From Streptomyces sp. NRRL B-1347 (GTDB lineage: Bacteria > Actinomycetota > Actinomycetes > Streptomycetales > Streptomycetaceae), in assembly GCF_000720325.1 (NCBI RefSeq), contig NZ_JOJM01000016.1:62001-126000 (forward strand): a stretch of DNA of 64,000 nucleotides, given 5' to 3'. The translations under genes and the position numbers were made by a program. The notes under the pieces were generated by a model, which saw only the letters and a list, made by a program, of their open reading frames with translations, made no database searches and had not been told where the DNA came from. Positions within the stretch are counted from its first letter, which is position 1; every line of letters starts with the position of its first letter. Below are positions 17,380 through 25,352 of this stretch, piece after piece.

Positions 17380-18389
17380 CCGCCATCCAGCTGCTGATCG
17401 GCCTGGCGACGCTCGTCGTCAACGCCTTCTTCGTCGGCGCCGAGTTCGCCCTGATCTCGGTGCGCCGCAGCCAGATCGAACCGCACGCCGAGGACGGCGA
17501 CCGGCGCGCCAAGAGCGTGCTGTGGGGGCTGCAGCACGTGTCCGTCCTGATGGCCGCGGCACAGCTCGGCATCACGCTGTGCACCCTGGTGCTCGGCGTC
17601 GTCGCCGAACCCGCGATCGCGCATCTGCTGGAGCCGCTGTTCGACGCGGTGGGCGTGCCGCACGGCCTGGTCCACCCCATCTCGTTCGTCATCGCGCTCG
17701 CCGTGGCGACGTATCTGCACATGCTGCTCGGCGAGATGATCCCCAAGAACGTCGCACTGGCCGAGCCGGTGCGCAGCGCGCTGCTGCTCGGGCCGCCCCT
17801 GGTGACCCTCGCCCGCGCGCTGCGGCCCGTGGTCTTCACGATCAACGCGTTCGCCAACGGGATCCTGAAGCTGCTGCGGGTCGAGACGAAGGACGAGGTC
17901 GCGGCGACCTTCTCGGACGCCGAACTGGCCCGCATCGTGCAGGACTCCAGCGACGCGGGGCTGATCGACGACCGCGCGCAGGAGCGGCTGCACGACGCGC
18001 TCGAACTCGGCCGCCGACCGGTGCGCGACGTGGTGCTGCCGCTGGAGCGCGTGGTCTACGCGCGCGTGGGCGTCACCCCGGAGAAGCTGGAGCGCCTGTC
18101 GGCGGACAGCGGCTTCTCGCGCTTCCCCGTCGTCGACGAGGGGCGCCGGATCGTCGGCTACCTGCACGTGAAGGACGCGCTGGAGGTCTCGCCGCGCGAC
18201 CTGCCCTTCCGGGTGGCGGACATGCGGCCGATCGCGCGCGTGCGCGAGACCACGCCACTGGACGGCGTCCTCACCGCCATGCGGGGCAGCCGCACGCACG
18301 TGGCCGCCGTGCTCGGCGCGGACGGCCGCCTGGCCGGCATGGTCACGATGGAGGACGTGCTGCGGGAGCTGTTCGGGCAGCCCGTCTAG
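17376..18389 (+). CDS. Second CNNM/CBS-domain membrane protein
   Basis: A 337-residue paralogue of the preceding gene with the CNNM domain (EFALISVRRSQIE, GEMIPKNVAL) and a CBS pair (DVVLPLERV, FSRFPVVDEG, TMEDVLRELFG), but ending without a CorC_HlyC domain. ATGA overlap means coupled translation and probably a 1:1 heteromeric or paired function. Adjacent CNNM pairs of unequal length are usual in actinobacteria. Confidence 0.9.
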   Translation: MTAIQLLIGLATLVVNAFFVGAEFALISVRRSQIEPHAEDGDRRAKSVLWGLQHVSVLMAAAQLGITLCTLVLGVVAEPAIAHLLEPLFDAVGVPHGLVHPISFVIALAVATYLHMLLGEMIPKNVALAEPVRSALLLGPPLVTLARALRPVVFTINAFANGILKLLRVETKDEVAATFSDAELARIVQDSSDAGLIDDRAQERLHDALELGRRPVRDVVLPLERVVYARVGVTPEKLERLSADSGFSRFPVVDEGRRIVGYLHVKDALEVSPRDLPFRVADMRPIARVRETTPLDGVLTAMRGSRTHVAAVLGADGRLAGMVTMEDVLRELFGQPV

Positions 18390-18404
18390 TTCAAGTCGAG
18401 AACA

Positions 18405-18422
18405 CTAGAACGAGGGTTCTAG
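18405..18422. terminator. Short inverted repeat between convergent genes
   Basis: CTAGAAC, GAGG, GTTCTAG: a perfect 7-bp stem with a 4-base loop, 15 bases after the second CNNM stop and before the 3' end of the holin gene on the other strand. The stem is A+T-rich for this genome, so it is a weak terminator; it might instead be a protein-binding site. Confidence 0.4.
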
Positions 18423-18511
18423 AGACGGGATCGGGGCGGGGTCCGGACGGGGCTCGGACAGGGTCCCGGGCGGGATTCGAGGGCGAGTGCTCCGGGAAGG
18501 GCGCGCTGCCG

Positions 18512-18760
18512 TCAGAGGACGGGAGCGCGCCCTCCGCCGTCCGGGGTCTCCGTGAGGCCGGGCCCCGGCGGGCCGACCTTCGCCGACCCAAGGGCGGTGA
18601 GGACCGCGAGCAGCGCCGCCATGCCCGCCGTGCCGAGGGCGGCCGGCCAGGCCACGTCGAGGAGGTTCGTCGCCCCGGCGACGAGGACCGCGGCGAGTGC
18701 CTGCGCGAACGTGCGGACGGCACGCTCCGCGGTGGCTTTCCAGAAGGCAGCGCTCCACAT
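18512..18760 (-). CDS. Small holin-like membrane protein (r1t-type phage holin family)
   Basis: An 82-residue protein that starts MWSAAFWKATAERAVRTFAQ and has two hydrophobic helices (about residues 18-35 and 40-58), then a Gly/Pro-rich tail. This is the pattern of the r1t-type holin family found as single genes in Streptomyces. There is no endolysin, integrase or structural phage gene near it, so it is not part of a visible prophage. Its job in the host is unknown. Confidence 0.72.
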   Translation of the reverse strand: MWSAAFWKATAERAVRTFAQALAAVLVAGATNLLDVAWPAALGTAGMAALLAVLTALGSAKVGPPGPGLTETPDGGGRAPVL

Positions 18761-18801
18761 GGCGGCCCCCTCTCCAGGAGCGAGGCCTCACGGTTGAGCC
18801 C

Positions 18802-19818
18802 TCAACTGCCGCTATCGTCGCGCCCCTTGGCGCCGCTTGTCGACGCGTCGGCAGCAGGTCGCTCGCTGCCCGGCCCCTCGGCGGCGGCCCCGGGCATGAG
18901 GGCGTCCTGGAGCCGGGTGAGGAAGGCATGGGCGGCGGGCCCCTGCGGGCCGTCCGCACGGCGGGCGAGGGCGATCCGGCCGCGCGGCCCCGGCTCTGCG
19001 AACGGCAGCGCCCGAAGACCGAGCTCCGCGGCCTCCGTCTCCGCCGCGGGGAAGACCGCCACGCCCAGGCCGCGCGCCGCGAGCTGGGCCACCAGATCGG
19101 GCGCGGCCGCCTCGAAGGCGACGCGCGGCGTGAACCCGGCCTGCGCGCAGGCCCGCTCCAGGGCCGCCCGCAGGCCGGTGCCGCGCGGCAGGCTGATCAG
19201 GGGCCGGTCCGCGAGCGCGGCCAGCGGGAGACCGGGCGCCGCACCGGGCTCGCCGCCCGCGCACTGCTCCGCGTACGCGATGAGCGGGTCGCCCTCCGCC
19301 ACGACGGCCGCCAGCGGCTCGTCCACCACGATGTCCCAGAGGATGCCCTGCGGCGGGTCCGCGGTCGTCGGGCCGACCAGGGCGACGTCGAGTTCGCCCG
19401 CCCGCAGGGCGGCCAGCATGCGCTCCGAGGTGTCCTCGGTCAGGGCGATCTCGACGTGCGGATGGTCGTCGTGGAAGTCGGCGAGCAGTTCCGCCGCGCC
19501 GAACACGCTCGTGGCGGAGCCCGAGACGACCCCGAGCGTGACGCGGCCGCGCAGCAGTCCGGTGAACTCGTCGGCCGTCTGCCGCATCCCCTCCACCGCG
19601 GCGAGCGCGGCGCGGGCGTACGGCAGCACCGCCGCGCCCGCCTCCGTCACGGTGACCGCCCGGCCCGAGCGGTCCAGGAGCCGCTGCCCCAGCTCCCGCT
19701 CCAACTGGCGGACCTGCGCGCTCACCCCGGGCTGCGCCACGTGCAACCGGGCGGCGGCACGAGTGAAGTTGGCCTCTTCCACAACGGTCAGGAAGTAGCG
19801 GAGCTGGCGAAGTTCCAT
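18802..19818 (-). CDS. LysR family transcriptional regulator
   Basis: A 338-residue LTTR. The winged HTH is residues 1-60 (LRQLRYFLTVVEEANFTRAA, then QPGVSAQVRQLERELG) and the periplasmic-binding-like effector domain is residues 90-295. The C-terminus has an extra disordered Ser/Ala/Gly tail of about 30 residues. It is divergent from the gene at 19889, with a T-N11-A box between them, so that gene is the likely target besides autoregulation. The effector is unknown. Confidence 0.9.
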   Translation of the reverse strand: MELRQLRYFLTVVEEANFTRAAARLHVAQPGVSAQVRQLERELGQRLLDRSGRAVTVTEAGAAVLPYARAALAAVEGMRQTADEFTGLLRGRVTLGVVSGSATSVFGAAELLADFHDDHPHVEIALTEDTSERMLAALRAGELDVALVGPTTADPPQGILWDIVVDEPLAAVVAEGDPLIAYAEQCAGGEPGAAPGLPLAALADRPLISLPRGTGLRAALERACAQAGFTPRVAFEAAAPDLVAQLAARGLGVAVFPAAETEAAELGLRALPFAEPGPRGRIALARRADGPQGPAAHAFLTRLQDALMPGAAAEGPGSERPAADASTSGAKGRDDSGS

Positions 19819-19821
19819 AGC

Positions 19822-19838
19822 CGTGAATGCTAGTCACG
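19822..19838. promoter_or_regulatory. LysR-type binding box (T-N11-A)
   Basis: CGTGA, seven bases, TCACG: a perfect inverted repeat whose inner TGA-N7-TCA has the T-N11-A form of LysR recognition sites. It starts four bases upstream of the LysR start codon and 51 bases before the divergent gene, where an LTTR would bind to repress itself. Binding is inferred from position and form. Confidence 0.6.
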
Positions 19839-19888
19839 AGACGTACTGGCTCTTGGACTTATCGCACCACCCCTTGGATCTTGGAACC

Positions 19889-20548
19889 ATGGGGAACACA
19901 CGGAGCACTGGCCCTGGAACCGCGTCGGAACAGCGCATACGGTCCGCCATCGCGGCCGAGCGCCGCGAGCTGGCCGATCTCCTGGAGAGCCTGACGCCCG
20001 AGCAGTGGGACGCGCCGTCGCTGTGCGCGGGCTGGCGGGTGCGGGAGGTCGCGGCCCATATGTCGCTCGGCTTCCGCTATCCGCTCCCCCGCGTGCTGTG
20101 GCAGCTCGTCAGGGCGGGCGGCAGCCTGCACCGCATGACGGACCGGTGCGCCCGCGCGGACGCGGCGGCGTACGGGACGGCCGAGCTCGCCGGTTTCCTC
20201 CGCGAGCACGCGCACCACCCGTGGACCCCGCCCGTCGGCGGCTTCGCCAGCGCGCTCGGCCACGACGTGGTGCACGGCATGGACATCACGGTGGCCCTCG
20301 GCCTCGACCGGCGCGTGCCGGAGGGCCGGGTGCGGATCCTCCTCGACCACGTCACCGTCAAGAGCGCCAAGTTCTTCGGCGCCGACCTCACCGGGGTCCA
20401 GCTGTGCGCCGACGACCTCGACTGGACGTACGGCTCCGGGGCGCCGCTGCGGGGATCCGGCCAGGACCTGCTGCTCGCCGCGTTCGGCCGCGCGGTGCCC
20501 GCGGGACGTCTGCACGGCGAGCGGAGCGGCCGCTTCACAGCGGCCTGA
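19889..20548 (+). CDS. Maleylpyruvate isomerase / mycothiol-dependent (DinB-fold) family protein
   Basis: A 219-residue protein. The N-terminal domain has the family signature of a helical DinB-like fold (ERRELADLLESLTPEQWDAP, SLCAGWRVREVAAHM), and GHDVVHGMDI carries the conserved His/Asp pair. The C-terminal part is the SCP2-like region of the mycothiol maleylpyruvate isomerase family. ATG at 19889 is preferred over 19823 since the longer form would start within the LysR box. The actual substrate is unknown; most Streptomyces paralogues are uncharacterised. Confidence 0.8.
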   Translation: MGNTRSTGPGTASEQRIRSAIAAERRELADLLESLTPEQWDAPSLCAGWRVREVAAHMSLGFRYPLPRVLWQLVRAGGSLHRMTDRCARADAAAYGTAELAGFLREHAHHPWTPPVGGFASALGHDVVHGMDITVALGLDRRVPEGRVRILLDHVTVKSAKFFGADLTGVQLCADDLDWTYGSGAPLRGSGQDLLLAAFGRAVPAGRLHGERSGRFTAA

Positions 20549-20587
20549 CCGGGGACGGTGCGCACAGGCCCGCGCCGGGGCTGCGCG

Positions 20588-20635
20588 GAGGTCGGCGCAA
20601 GGGGCTTCGCCGAGGTCGGCGCAGGCGGCTTCGCC
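20588..20635. repeat. Two 24-bp direct repeats
   Basis: GAGGTCGGCGCA, AGGGGCTTCGCC at 20588-20611 is followed directly by a copy differing at two positions (20612-20635), and the third copy decays after GAGGT. It lies between the isomerase-family gene and the SGNH gene. Only one frame reads through it (toward the SGNH gene), but the SGNH fold needs only the ATG at 20702. Confidence 0.7.
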
Positions 20636-20701
20636 GAGGTGCGGATGCCCGTCGGGCGGCCCGGGCCCGGCCCGGACGCGCGGGATACCATCGACCCCGC
20701 C

Positions 20702-21547
20702 ATGCAGATCAACGCCAACCACACCAGCCTCGTCGCGCTCGGCGACTCCTTCACCGAGGGCATGTCCGACCTGCTGCCCGACGGCGGCTACCGCGGCTGG
20801 GCGGACGTCCTGGCCGAGCGCGTCGCCGCCCGCACCCCCGGCTTCCGGTACGCCAACCTCGCCGTGCGCGGCAAGCTCATCGGGCAGATCGTCGACGAGC
20901 AGGTCGACGTGGCGGCCGGACTCGGCGCCGATGTGATCACGCTCGTGGGCGGTCTGAACGACACCCTGCGCCCCAAGTGCGACATGGGCCGCGTACGCGA
21001 CCTGCTCGAACAGGCCGTGGAGACCCTCGCCCCGGCCTGCAAACAGCTCGTCCTGATGCGCAGCCCCGGCCGCCAGGGCCCGGTCCTCGAACGCTTCCGG
21101 CCGCGCATGGAGGAGCTCTTCTCGCACGTCGACGACCTCGCGGCCCGCCATGGCGCCGTCGTCGTCGACCTGTACGGGTCGACGGCGCTCGGCGACCAGC
21201 GCATGTGGGACGTGGACCGGCTGCACCTGACGGCGGAGGGGCATCGCAGGGTCGCCGAGGCGGTGTGGCAGACGCTCGGCTACGCGCCGGAGGAGGACTG
21301 GCAGGCGCCCCTGCCCCTCGCCGTGCAGCCCTCCTGGTCCGCGCGCCGCGTCGCCGACGCCCGCTTCGCCAGGCAGCACCTGGCCCCGTGGATCGGCCGC
21401 CGTCTGACGGGCCGCTCCTCCGGCGACGGCCGGACGGGGGCCCATGTGGACCCCGCGACGGGCCGCGCCTTCTGGGTCACCCCGGCCGACGCCACGACTC
21501 CCGGTCCCGTCCAGGCGTGGCAGCGCGTGGAGCCGGGCCCGGCCTGA
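20702..21547 (+). CDS. SGNH/GDSL-type hydrolase
   Basis: A 281-residue esterase/lipase-like protein. Block I is ALGDSFTEG with the catalytic Ser near residue 15. Block III has the Asn in GGLNDT, and block V has Asp and His in DRLHLT. No signal peptide is visible, so it should be cytoplasmic. ATG at 20702 is the first start that leaves the N-terminal strand intact. The C-terminal 60 residues are Arg-rich and not needed for the fold. Substrate unknown. Confidence 0.88.
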   Translation: MQINANHTSLVALGDSFTEGMSDLLPDGGYRGWADVLAERVAARTPGFRYANLAVRGKLIGQIVDEQVDVAAGLGADVITLVGGLNDTLRPKCDMGRVRDLLEQAVETLAPACKQLVLMRSPGRQGPVLERFRPRMEELFSHVDDLAARHGAVVVDLYGSTALGDQRMWDVDRLHLTAEGHRRVAEAVWQTLGYAPEEDWQAPLPLAVQPSWSARRVADARFARQHLAPWIGRRLTGRSSGDGRTGAHVDPATGRAFWVTPADATTPGPVQAWQRVEPGPA

Positions 21548-21616
21548 GCCCGCGGCACCTTCGGGTACGTCGCGCACCCGCCCCTCCCTTCGTAGTTTCA
21601 GACGAACCCAGCCATG

Positions 21617-21654
21617 GCGCTGGCCTGCAGAAACCGCCAGTAGAATGTTCGACT
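21617..21654 (+). promoter_or_regulatory. Probable purB promoter (leaderless start)
   Basis: TAGAAT at 21641-21646 is a good -10 box and lies only eight bases before the GTG of purB at 21655. There is no Shine-Dalgarno sequence in between. Transcription would begin at, or one or two bases before, the start codon. A -35 match near 21617-21623 is poor. Leaderless mRNAs are common in Streptomyces. Confidence 0.5.
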
Positions 21655-23097
21655 GTGACTGCTGCGCCTGCTAAGCCCCGTATCCCGAACGTCCTCGCCG
21701 GGCGTTACGCCTCCGCCGAGCTCGCCACGCTCTGGTCGCCCGAGCAGAAGGTCAAGCTCGAGCGTCAGCTCTGGCTCGCCGTGCTGCGTGCGCAGAAGGA
21801 CCTCGGCATCGAGGTGCCGGACACGGCGCTCGCCGACTACGAGCGGGTCCTCGACCAGGTCGACCTGGCCTCCATCGCCGAGCGCGAGAAGGTCACGCGC
21901 CACGACGTGAAGGCCCGCATCGAGGAGTTCAACGCCCTCGCGGGGCACGAGCACGTCCACAAGGGCATGACCTCCCGCGACCTGACGGAGAACGTGGAGC
22001 AGCTGCAGATCCGGCTCTCCCTGGAGCTGGTGCGGGACCGCACGGTCGCGGTGCTCGCGCGGCTCGGCCGGCTCTCCGCCGAGTACGCGGAGCTGGTCAT
22101 GGCGGGCCGCTCGCACAACGTGGCCGCGCAGGCGACGACCCTCGGCAAGCGCTTCGCGACCGCCGCCGACGAGCTGCTCGTCGCCCACCGCCGCGTCGAG
22201 GACCTCCTCGGCCGCTATCCGCTGCGCGGCATCAAGGGCCCCGTCGGCACCGCGCAGGACATGCTGGACCTGCTCGGCGGCGACGCGGACAAGCTCGCCG
22301 ACCTGGAGCGCCGCATCGCGACGCACCTGGGCTTCGACCGTGCCTTCACCTCCGTCGGCCAGGTCTACCCGCGCTCCCTCGACTACGAGGTCGTCACCGC
22401 GCTGGTGCAGCTGGCCGCCGCCCCGTCGTCCCTGGCGAAGACGATCCGGCTGATGGCCGGGCACGAGCTGGTCACCGAGGGCTTCAAGCCCGGCCAGGTC
22501 GGGTCGTCCGCCATGCCGCACAAGATGAACACCCGCTCCTGCGAGCGCGTCAACGGCCTGACGGTCATCCTGCGGGGCTACGCCTCCATGACCGCCGAGC
22601 TCGCCGGCGACCAGTGGAACGAGGGCGACGTGTCCTGCTCTGTGGTCCGCCGCGTGGCCCTGCCCGACGCCTTCTTCGCGCTCGACGGACTCCTTGAGAC
22701 GTTCCTGACGGTGCTCGACGAGTTCGGCGCCTTCCCCGCCGTCGTCGCCCGGGAACTCGACCGCTATCTGCCGTTCCTCGCCACCACCAAGGTGCTGATG
22801 GCGTCGGTGCGGGCGGGTGTGGGCCGTGAGGAGGCGCACGAGGCGATCAAGGAGAACGCGGTGGCTTCCGCGCTCGCCATGCGCGAGCAGGGCGCCGAGC
22901 GCAACGAGCTCCTCGACAAGCTGGCCGCCGACTCCCGCATTCCGCTGGACCGCGCGCAGCTGGACGAGCTGATGGCCGACAAGCTGTCGTTCACCGGCGC
23001 TGCCAGCGACCAGGTCGCCGCGGTCGTCGCACAGATCGAGGCGGTACTCAAGGAGCACCCCGCGGCAGCGGCGTACGCGCCGGGCGCCATTCTCTGA
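21655..23097 (+). CDS. purB: Adenylosuccinate lyase
   Basis: A 480-residue enzyme of de novo purine synthesis that removes fumarate from SAICAR and from adenylosuccinate. The fumarase/ASL superfamily signature is GSSAMPHKMNT near residue 280; the catalytic His/Ser region includes TSRDLTENVEQ and GRSHNVAAQ. Its length (about 480) matches the actinobacterial form. GTG at 21655 sits eight bases past a -10 box and has no ribosome binding site. It is followed by a strong hairpin. Confidence 0.95.
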   Translation: MTAAPAKPRIPNVLAGRYASAELATLWSPEQKVKLERQLWLAVLRAQKDLGIEVPDTALADYERVLDQVDLASIAEREKVTRHDVKARIEEFNALAGHEHVHKGMTSRDLTENVEQLQIRLSLELVRDRTVAVLARLGRLSAEYAELVMAGRSHNVAAQATTLGKRFATAADELLVAHRRVEDLLGRYPLRGIKGPVGTAQDMLDLLGGDADKLADLERRIATHLGFDRAFTSVGQVYPRSLDYEVVTALVQLAAAPSSLAKTIRLMAGHELVTEGFKPGQVGSSAMPHKMNTRSCERVNGLTVILRGYASMTAELAGDQWNEGDVSCSVVRRVALPDAFFALDGLLETFLTVLDEFGAFPAVVARELDRYLPFLATTKVLMASVRAGVGREEAHEAIKENAVASALAMREQGAERNELLDKLAADSRIPLDRAQLDELMADKLSFTGAASDQVAAVVAQIEAVLKEHPAAAAYAPGAIL

Positions 23098-23144
23098 GGC
23101 ACGGCCTCCCGCACGCGCGGGTCATGGGCACAGAGCCGCTGGCC

Positions 23145-23178
23145 GGGCCGCCCCCGAGGGGGAGTGAGGGGGCGGCCC
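23145..23178. terminator. Bidirectional terminator between purB and lysA
   Basis: GGGCCGCCCCC (23145-23155) and GGGGGCGGCCC (23168-23178) form a perfect 11-bp stem with a 12-base loop between two convergent genes. There is no T-tract, as is usual in Streptomyces. Confidence 0.75.
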
Positions 23179-23191
23179 GCCTTCGCTGCGG

Positions 23192-24568
23192 CTAGAGGCC
23201 GACGTCCCGGCTGCGGAAGTCCTCCAGAGACTCGCGGCGCACCAGGAGGCGGGCGTGGCCACCTTCGACGGCGACGACCGGCGGGCGGCCGACGAGGTTG
23301 TAGCCGGAGGCCATCGACAGGTGGTAGGCGCCCGCGACGGGCACGGCGAGCAGGTCGCCGGGGTGGGTGTCGCCGGGCAGCTGGATGTCGGTGGCGAGGA
23401 CGTCCCCGGCCTCGCAGTGCCGGCCGACGACGGTGACGGTGGCGGGTGCGGCGGTGGAGCGGCGGCCGATGAGGCGCGGCAGATAGCGCACTCCGTACAG
23501 CGCGGGGCGCGGGTTGTCGCTCATGCCGCCGTCGACGGCGACGAAGGTCCGCTCGCTGGTGCGCTTCACGGACAGGACGCGGTAGAGGGCGACACCGGCG
23601 GGTCCTGCGATGGCGCGGCCGGGCTCGACGATCAGACGGGGCACGGGGAGGCCGGCCGCCGCGCAGCTCTCGGCGAGTTCGGTGCGTACCTTGCGGGCCA
23701 GCGTGGTGATGTCGAGCGCGTCCTCACCGGGGCGGTAGGCGATGCCGTGGCCGCCGCCGAGGTCCAGTTCGGGCAGGGTGATGCCGTGGTGCTCCTTGAT
23801 GCGCGCCATCAGGCCGACCAGGCGGCGCACGGCGCACAGGTACGGCTTGTCCGTGGTGATCTGCGAACCCAAGTGGCAGTGCAGGCCGACCAGTTCGAGC
23901 CCGGGCTGGTCCAGGATGCGGGCGATGGCGTGCTGGGCGGAGCCGTCGGTGATGGACAGGCCGAACTTCTGGTCCTCGGTGCCGGTGCGGATCTTGCTGT
24001 GGCCGCCCGCGGCGATGCCGGGTACCACGCGCACGAGGACCTTCTGGCGGCTGCCGTGGGGCACGGCAGCGGCGAGCCGGGCGATCTCGGATGCGCTGTC
24101 GATGACGATGCGGCCGACGCCGAGCCGCAGGGCGGCGTGCAGGTCCTGCGGGCTCTTGGCGTTGCCGTGCAGGACGATGCGGTCGGCGGGGAAGCCGGTG
24201 GTGACGGCGAGTTCGAGCTCGCCCGCGGAGCACACGTCGAGGCCGAGCCCCTCCTCCGCCACCCAGTGCGCCATTGCGCGGCACAGGAAGGCCTTGGCCG
24301 CGTACAGCACGTCGGCGTTGGGGAAGGCGTGCTGATAGGTGCGGCAGCGGTCGCGTACGTCGGCTTCGTCCAGGAGGTAGGCGGGGGTGCCGAAGCGGTC
24401 CGCTATCTCGGTGAGTGCCACGCCGCCGACGGACAGGTCGCCGTGCGGGAGCCGCGTCGTGGAGTGCGGCCAGACCGTCAGGTCGTCGGCGGCGTCGGCG
24501 TCCAGGGGCGCGGCGGGCGCTGGGGCCGCGGCGTGGTCCCGGGCCGCGGGCAGGTCGGCAAGGGTCAT
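23192..24568 (-). CDS. lysA: Diaminopimelate decarboxylase
   Basis: A 458-residue PLP enzyme making lysine from meso-diaminopimelate. The PLP lysine is in VLYAAKAF. HCHLGSQ, the Gly-rich GGGHGIAY, EPGRAI and the active-site CEAGD of the second monomer follow. GAGGAG precedes the ATG at 24568. The N-terminus has a 25-residue Ala/Asp-rich extension. In Streptomyces a lysA usually lies beside hom/thrC; this one instead follows a SAV_915 gene, so it may be an extra copy. Ornithine or other basic amino acid specificity cannot be excluded. Confidence 0.88.
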   Translation of the reverse strand: MTLADLPAARDHAAAPAPAAPLDADAADDLTVWPHSTTRLPHGDLSVGGVALTEIADRFGTPAYLLDEADVRDRCRTYQHAFPNADVLYAAKAFLCRAMAHWVAEEGLGLDVCSAGELELAVTTGFPADRIVLHGNAKSPQDLHAALRLGVGRIVIDSASEIARLAAAVPHGSRQKVLVRVVPGIAAGGHSKIRTGTEDQKFGLSITDGSAQHAIARILDQPGLELVGLHCHLGSQITTDKPYLCAVRRLVGLMARIKEHHGITLPELDLGGGHGIAYRPGEDALDITTLARKVRTELAESCAAAGLPVPRLIVEPGRAIAGPAGVALYRVLSVKRTSERTFVAVDGGMSDNPRPALYGVRYLPRLIGRRSTAAPATVTVVGRHCEAGDVLATDIQLPGDTHPGDLLAVPVAGAYHLSMASGYNLVGRPPVVAVEGGHARLLVRRESLEDFRSRDVGL

Positions 24569-24615
24569 GGCAAGCTCCTCGTTTCGCCTCGTCTTCACGT
24601 CGTCACCTGGCCGTC

Positions 24616-25080
24616 TCAGCCGATCCAGGCGGTCAGCGCGCCGACCAGGGCGGCGGCCCCGGTCACGCGCAGTGCCCCCACGGCCTGCGGATCCCACTCC
24701 CGCCAGAGTGCGAGGCCGCGGGACGAAGGGGCACCGGCGGAAGGCGCGGCGACCTGAGGTACGGGAGCGGCCAGAGGCGCGGAGGCGGCCGGTGCGTCGG
24801 AGGTGAGTCGCGGGTCGACGGTGACCCGGGTGACGCCCAGCGGCTCGGTGAGGGCGCGCAGCGCAGGTTCGGAGAGGCGGATCCACGGCTGGCGGGCGCC
24901 GAGCGTGGCGGTCAGCCGCTGCCGGGAGGTGAAGGCGACGGCGGTGCGGCCGCCGACGGGTGTGCGGAACAGGCGGGCGACGAAGCCCGCGGGTCCCGGC
25001 CGGACGGGTACGAACAGCGGTCCGGCCGGGCCCCGTTCAGCAGGCTCGGGGTCTTCGCCGCACACCAGGGGCTGGGTCAT
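24616..25080 (-). CDS. SAV_915 family protein
   Basis: A 154-residue protein of a family found in Streptomyces, with an SseB-like fold region in residues 20-85 (GPLFVPVRPG, TAVAFTSRQRL, WIRLSEPALRAL) and a Pro/Ala-rich second half. AAGGAGG precedes the ATG. The lysA start lies 47 bases downstream on the same strand, so they probably share a transcript. Function unknown. Confidence 0.78.
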   Translation of the reverse strand: MTQPLVCGEDPEPAERGPAGPLFVPVRPGPAGFVARLFRTPVGGRTAVAFTSRQRLTATLGARQPWIRLSEPALRALTEPLGVTRVTVDPRLTSDAPAASAPLAAPVPQVAAPSAGAPSSRGLALWREWDPQAVGALRVTGAAALVGALTAWIG

Positions 25081-25174
25081 GGTTCCTCCTTGAGCAGCCT
25101 CGGGTGAGGCTCTCGTGGGTCGGTCGGGCGCCGCGGGCTCGGTCACGGGGGCGCCGTGGGCCCGGTGACGAGCA

Positions 25175-25201
25175 CCGGGCACATGGTGACGTTATGCCCG
25201 G
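25175..25201. promoter_or_regulatory. Inverted repeat upstream of the SAV_915-lysA pair
   Basis: CCGGGCA, 13 bases, TGCCCGG, about 95 bases upstream of the SAV_915 start. On the minus strand a TTGACA lies close by, consistent with a promoter region, but I could not fit a -10 box at normal spacing. The rest of 25081-25352 shows no gene. Confidence 0.35.
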
Positions 25202-25352
25202 CACGGGGTGTCAACCGACCCTCCATGACGTCCCGTTGACGGCGATCGGGCGCACGCTGACACTCTGCTGACGCGCCCCCGGTCGACGGGCCCGGAACGA
25301 GTGAACGGGCGGGAACGGGCGGGACCGTGCGCGGCGCCCGGGATCCGCCTCC

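Noticed and set aside
18512..18760. Prophage
   Set aside because: Only a holin-like gene; no integrase, structural or lysin genes nearby.
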